The position numbers and the translations under genes are program-made. A DNA stretch of 38,156 nucleotides. Origin: a virus. Under the pieces are notes generated by a model. That model was not told the DNA's origin. It did not search any database and saw nothing but the letters and a program-made list of their open reading frames with translations. Shown here piece by piece: positions 37,428 to 38,156 of this stretch (its first letter is position 1; every line of letters starts with the position of its first letter). The stretch spans positions 1 through 38,156 of the IMG/VR virus record IMGVR_UViG_3300005529_000068, one strand, 5' to 3'.

Positions 37428-37634
37428 TCATGCATTTTGGGTGAGTTTCAAGCGCCAGCCTTTTTCATAACAATCGGTGCAGATGGCGGCGACTTGAGCG
37501 CAATAGTCCAAATCCATATGGGTTGGACGTTCTTCAAGGTCATGAAGCTTGTCGCCCCGATCATAGTTCAGGGCTGCGTCATAGAATGCTTTGCCGTCGC
37601 AAACCTCACAAAGCCTATAATCGGATTTCGCCAT
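37428..37634 (-). CDS. Small CxxC zinc-binding-like protein
   Basis: 68 aa from ATG 37634 with GGGAG upstream. CEVCDGKAFYD (Cys 9 and 12) and ICTDCYEKGW (Cys 52 and 55) would form one zinc site, separated by an acidic helical part (RGDKLHDLEERPTHMDLDYCAQVAA). Such small Cys4 proteins are common in phage early operons. Function unknown. Confidence 0.6.
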   Translation of the reverse strand: MAKSDYRLCEVCDGKAFYDAALNYDRGDKLHDLEERPTHMDLDYCAQVAAICTDCYEKGWRLKLTQNA

Positions 37635-37678
37635 TTAGAAACTCCCTGTCGTCGCAAGAGGGCGCAAGAATGACGGGT

Positions 37679-37760
37679 GGGCACTTTCCTGCCAGCCCAA
37701 TCTCACGAAGGGGCCACTCTCACCACATTGGATGAGTAGCTTTGTACGAAGAAAGTGCCC
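37679..37760. repeat. 10-bp inverted repeat in leader region
   Basis: GGGCACTTTC (37679-37688) and GAAAGTGCCC (37751-37760) flank the otherwise empty 131-base gap between two minus genes. It could be an operator or a long-loop hairpin. Nothing else is recognisable in the gap. Confidence 0.55.
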
Positions 37761-37765
37761 GCCGA

Positions 37766-37951
37766 TCATTCCCCACCCCTTAATCGCTTGGTGCATCTAC
37801 ACGGCGACCATGAGTCGTATTCAACCGTTTCGCGCCATGTCGCGTATTGCTGCTTGCTGACCACATAACCGGTGCCGCCGCATTGGCTACAGTCAGGATC
37901 GGCTGGCCTTGGCGGTGGCGCCTGATACTGTCGTGAAATCTCACCGGGCAT
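37766..37951 (-). CDS. Small DnaJ-zinc-finger-like protein
   Basis: 61 aa from ATG 37951, chosen for a strong GGAGAGG 6 bases upstream; ATG 37975 is weaker. PADPDCSQCGGTGYVVSK gives a CxxCxGxG half-finger of the DnaJ type, with a second half in SPCRCTK. Such mini zinc proteins occur in phage early regions. Function unknown. Confidence 0.6.
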   Translation of the reverse strand: MPGEISRQYQAPPPRPADPDCSQCGGTGYVVSKQQYATWRETVEYDSWSPCRCTKRLRGGE

Positions 37952-37975
37952 CGCTAACCTCTCCAAAGCGGTCAT

Positions 37976-38156
37976 GCCGCCGCTAAAGTGAATCGGAAAA
38001 CCCCGGTTCCCAACGGTCGCGATTGATGGTATCGCCCCCCCGCTACCAACTAAATCAACGACTTACCGGAGATTCTGCCGATCAGGCCACGCGCTGCGAT
38101 CACATTGCGTGCGTTGCCGAGCCCGCCGGTTCAATCAGCGGGTCAACCTCATGCTG
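37976..38156. other. Right-end non-coding sequence
   Basis: No ORF with a ribosome-binding site is seen in these 181 bases. A GGTA/TACC inverted element around a run of seven C lies at 38030-38048. If the window were circular, the left-edge minus gene would continue here for 18 codons before a stop, which proves nothing. Confidence 0.3.

Noticed and set aside
1-38156. Circular closure by the left-edge gene continuing into the right end
   Set aside because: Joining the ends extends the frame by only 18 codons, which is easily chance; no terminal redundancy is visible.

Overview
The window reads as most of the genome of a temperate, P22-like podovirus (short-tailed dsDNA phage), seen as a free phage, a plasmid-like prophage or a metagenomic contig. 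GC is high, genes are packed with many ATGA/GTGA/TGATG overlaps, and nearly every interval is coding. The virion set (P22-type portal, scaffold, P22-type coat, gp4-like and gp10-like head-completion proteins, three ejection proteins, fibres, no tape measure or tail tube) points to a podovirus. The small accessory proteins resemble those of phages of Alphaproteobacteria, especially Rhizobiales/Hyphomicrobiales. That host guess comes from family resemblance only.

Layout. (1) 1-5288, minus strand: an early left operon read leftward from an operator-covered promoter at about 5.32 kb: a SprT-like gene broken by a frameshift, several small proteins, a coiled-coil protein, RecT, a roughly 350-base structured non-coding gap, a DUF1367-like protein and an HNH (DUF968/Ref-like) protein. 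(2) 5.3-6.4 kb: the immunity switch, with a CI/LexA-like S24 repressor (minus), a Cro/YdaS-like regulator (plus), and operators of the form ATAAC-N4-GTTAT on both sides. (3) 6.4-10.5 kb, plus: early/replication genes, including a DnaA domain IV protein without AAA+ domain, a DNA methyltransferase, a GIY-YIG-like protein, a DUF1376 replication protein and a phage NusG. The DUF1376 gene contains what looks like an origin: a perfect palindrome, three 12-bp iterons, an AT-rich stretch and a near-perfect ParB-binding parS site. (4) 10.6-35.2 kb, plus: packaging, head, ejection, tail-fibre and lysis/periplasmic genes, punctuated by intrinsic terminators that the NusG-like protein might let transcription pass. 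(5) 35.25-38.0 kb, minus: accessory genes converging on the late operon, including a class I methyltransferase, two tandem paralogous mini-membrane proteins and two small Cys-rich proteins.

The strangest region is 11.95-15.9 kb. The large terminase is split between its ATPase half (ends 12602) and its nuclease half (starts 15149), with about 2.5 kb of other genes between. That cassette holds a tRNA-His-like RNA whose anticodon loop is replaced by a GNRA-capped hairpin, and a perfect 48-bp inverted repeat. One copy of the repeat disrupts a gene and the other carries the ribosome-binding site and start codon of the ORF translationally coupled to the terminase nuclease half.

No integrase, parA or parB is visible. 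A CI-type repressor, an own initiator and origin, and a parS site together suggest a plasmid-like lysogen that borrows the host ParABS system. This is inference, because an integrase could lie outside the window.
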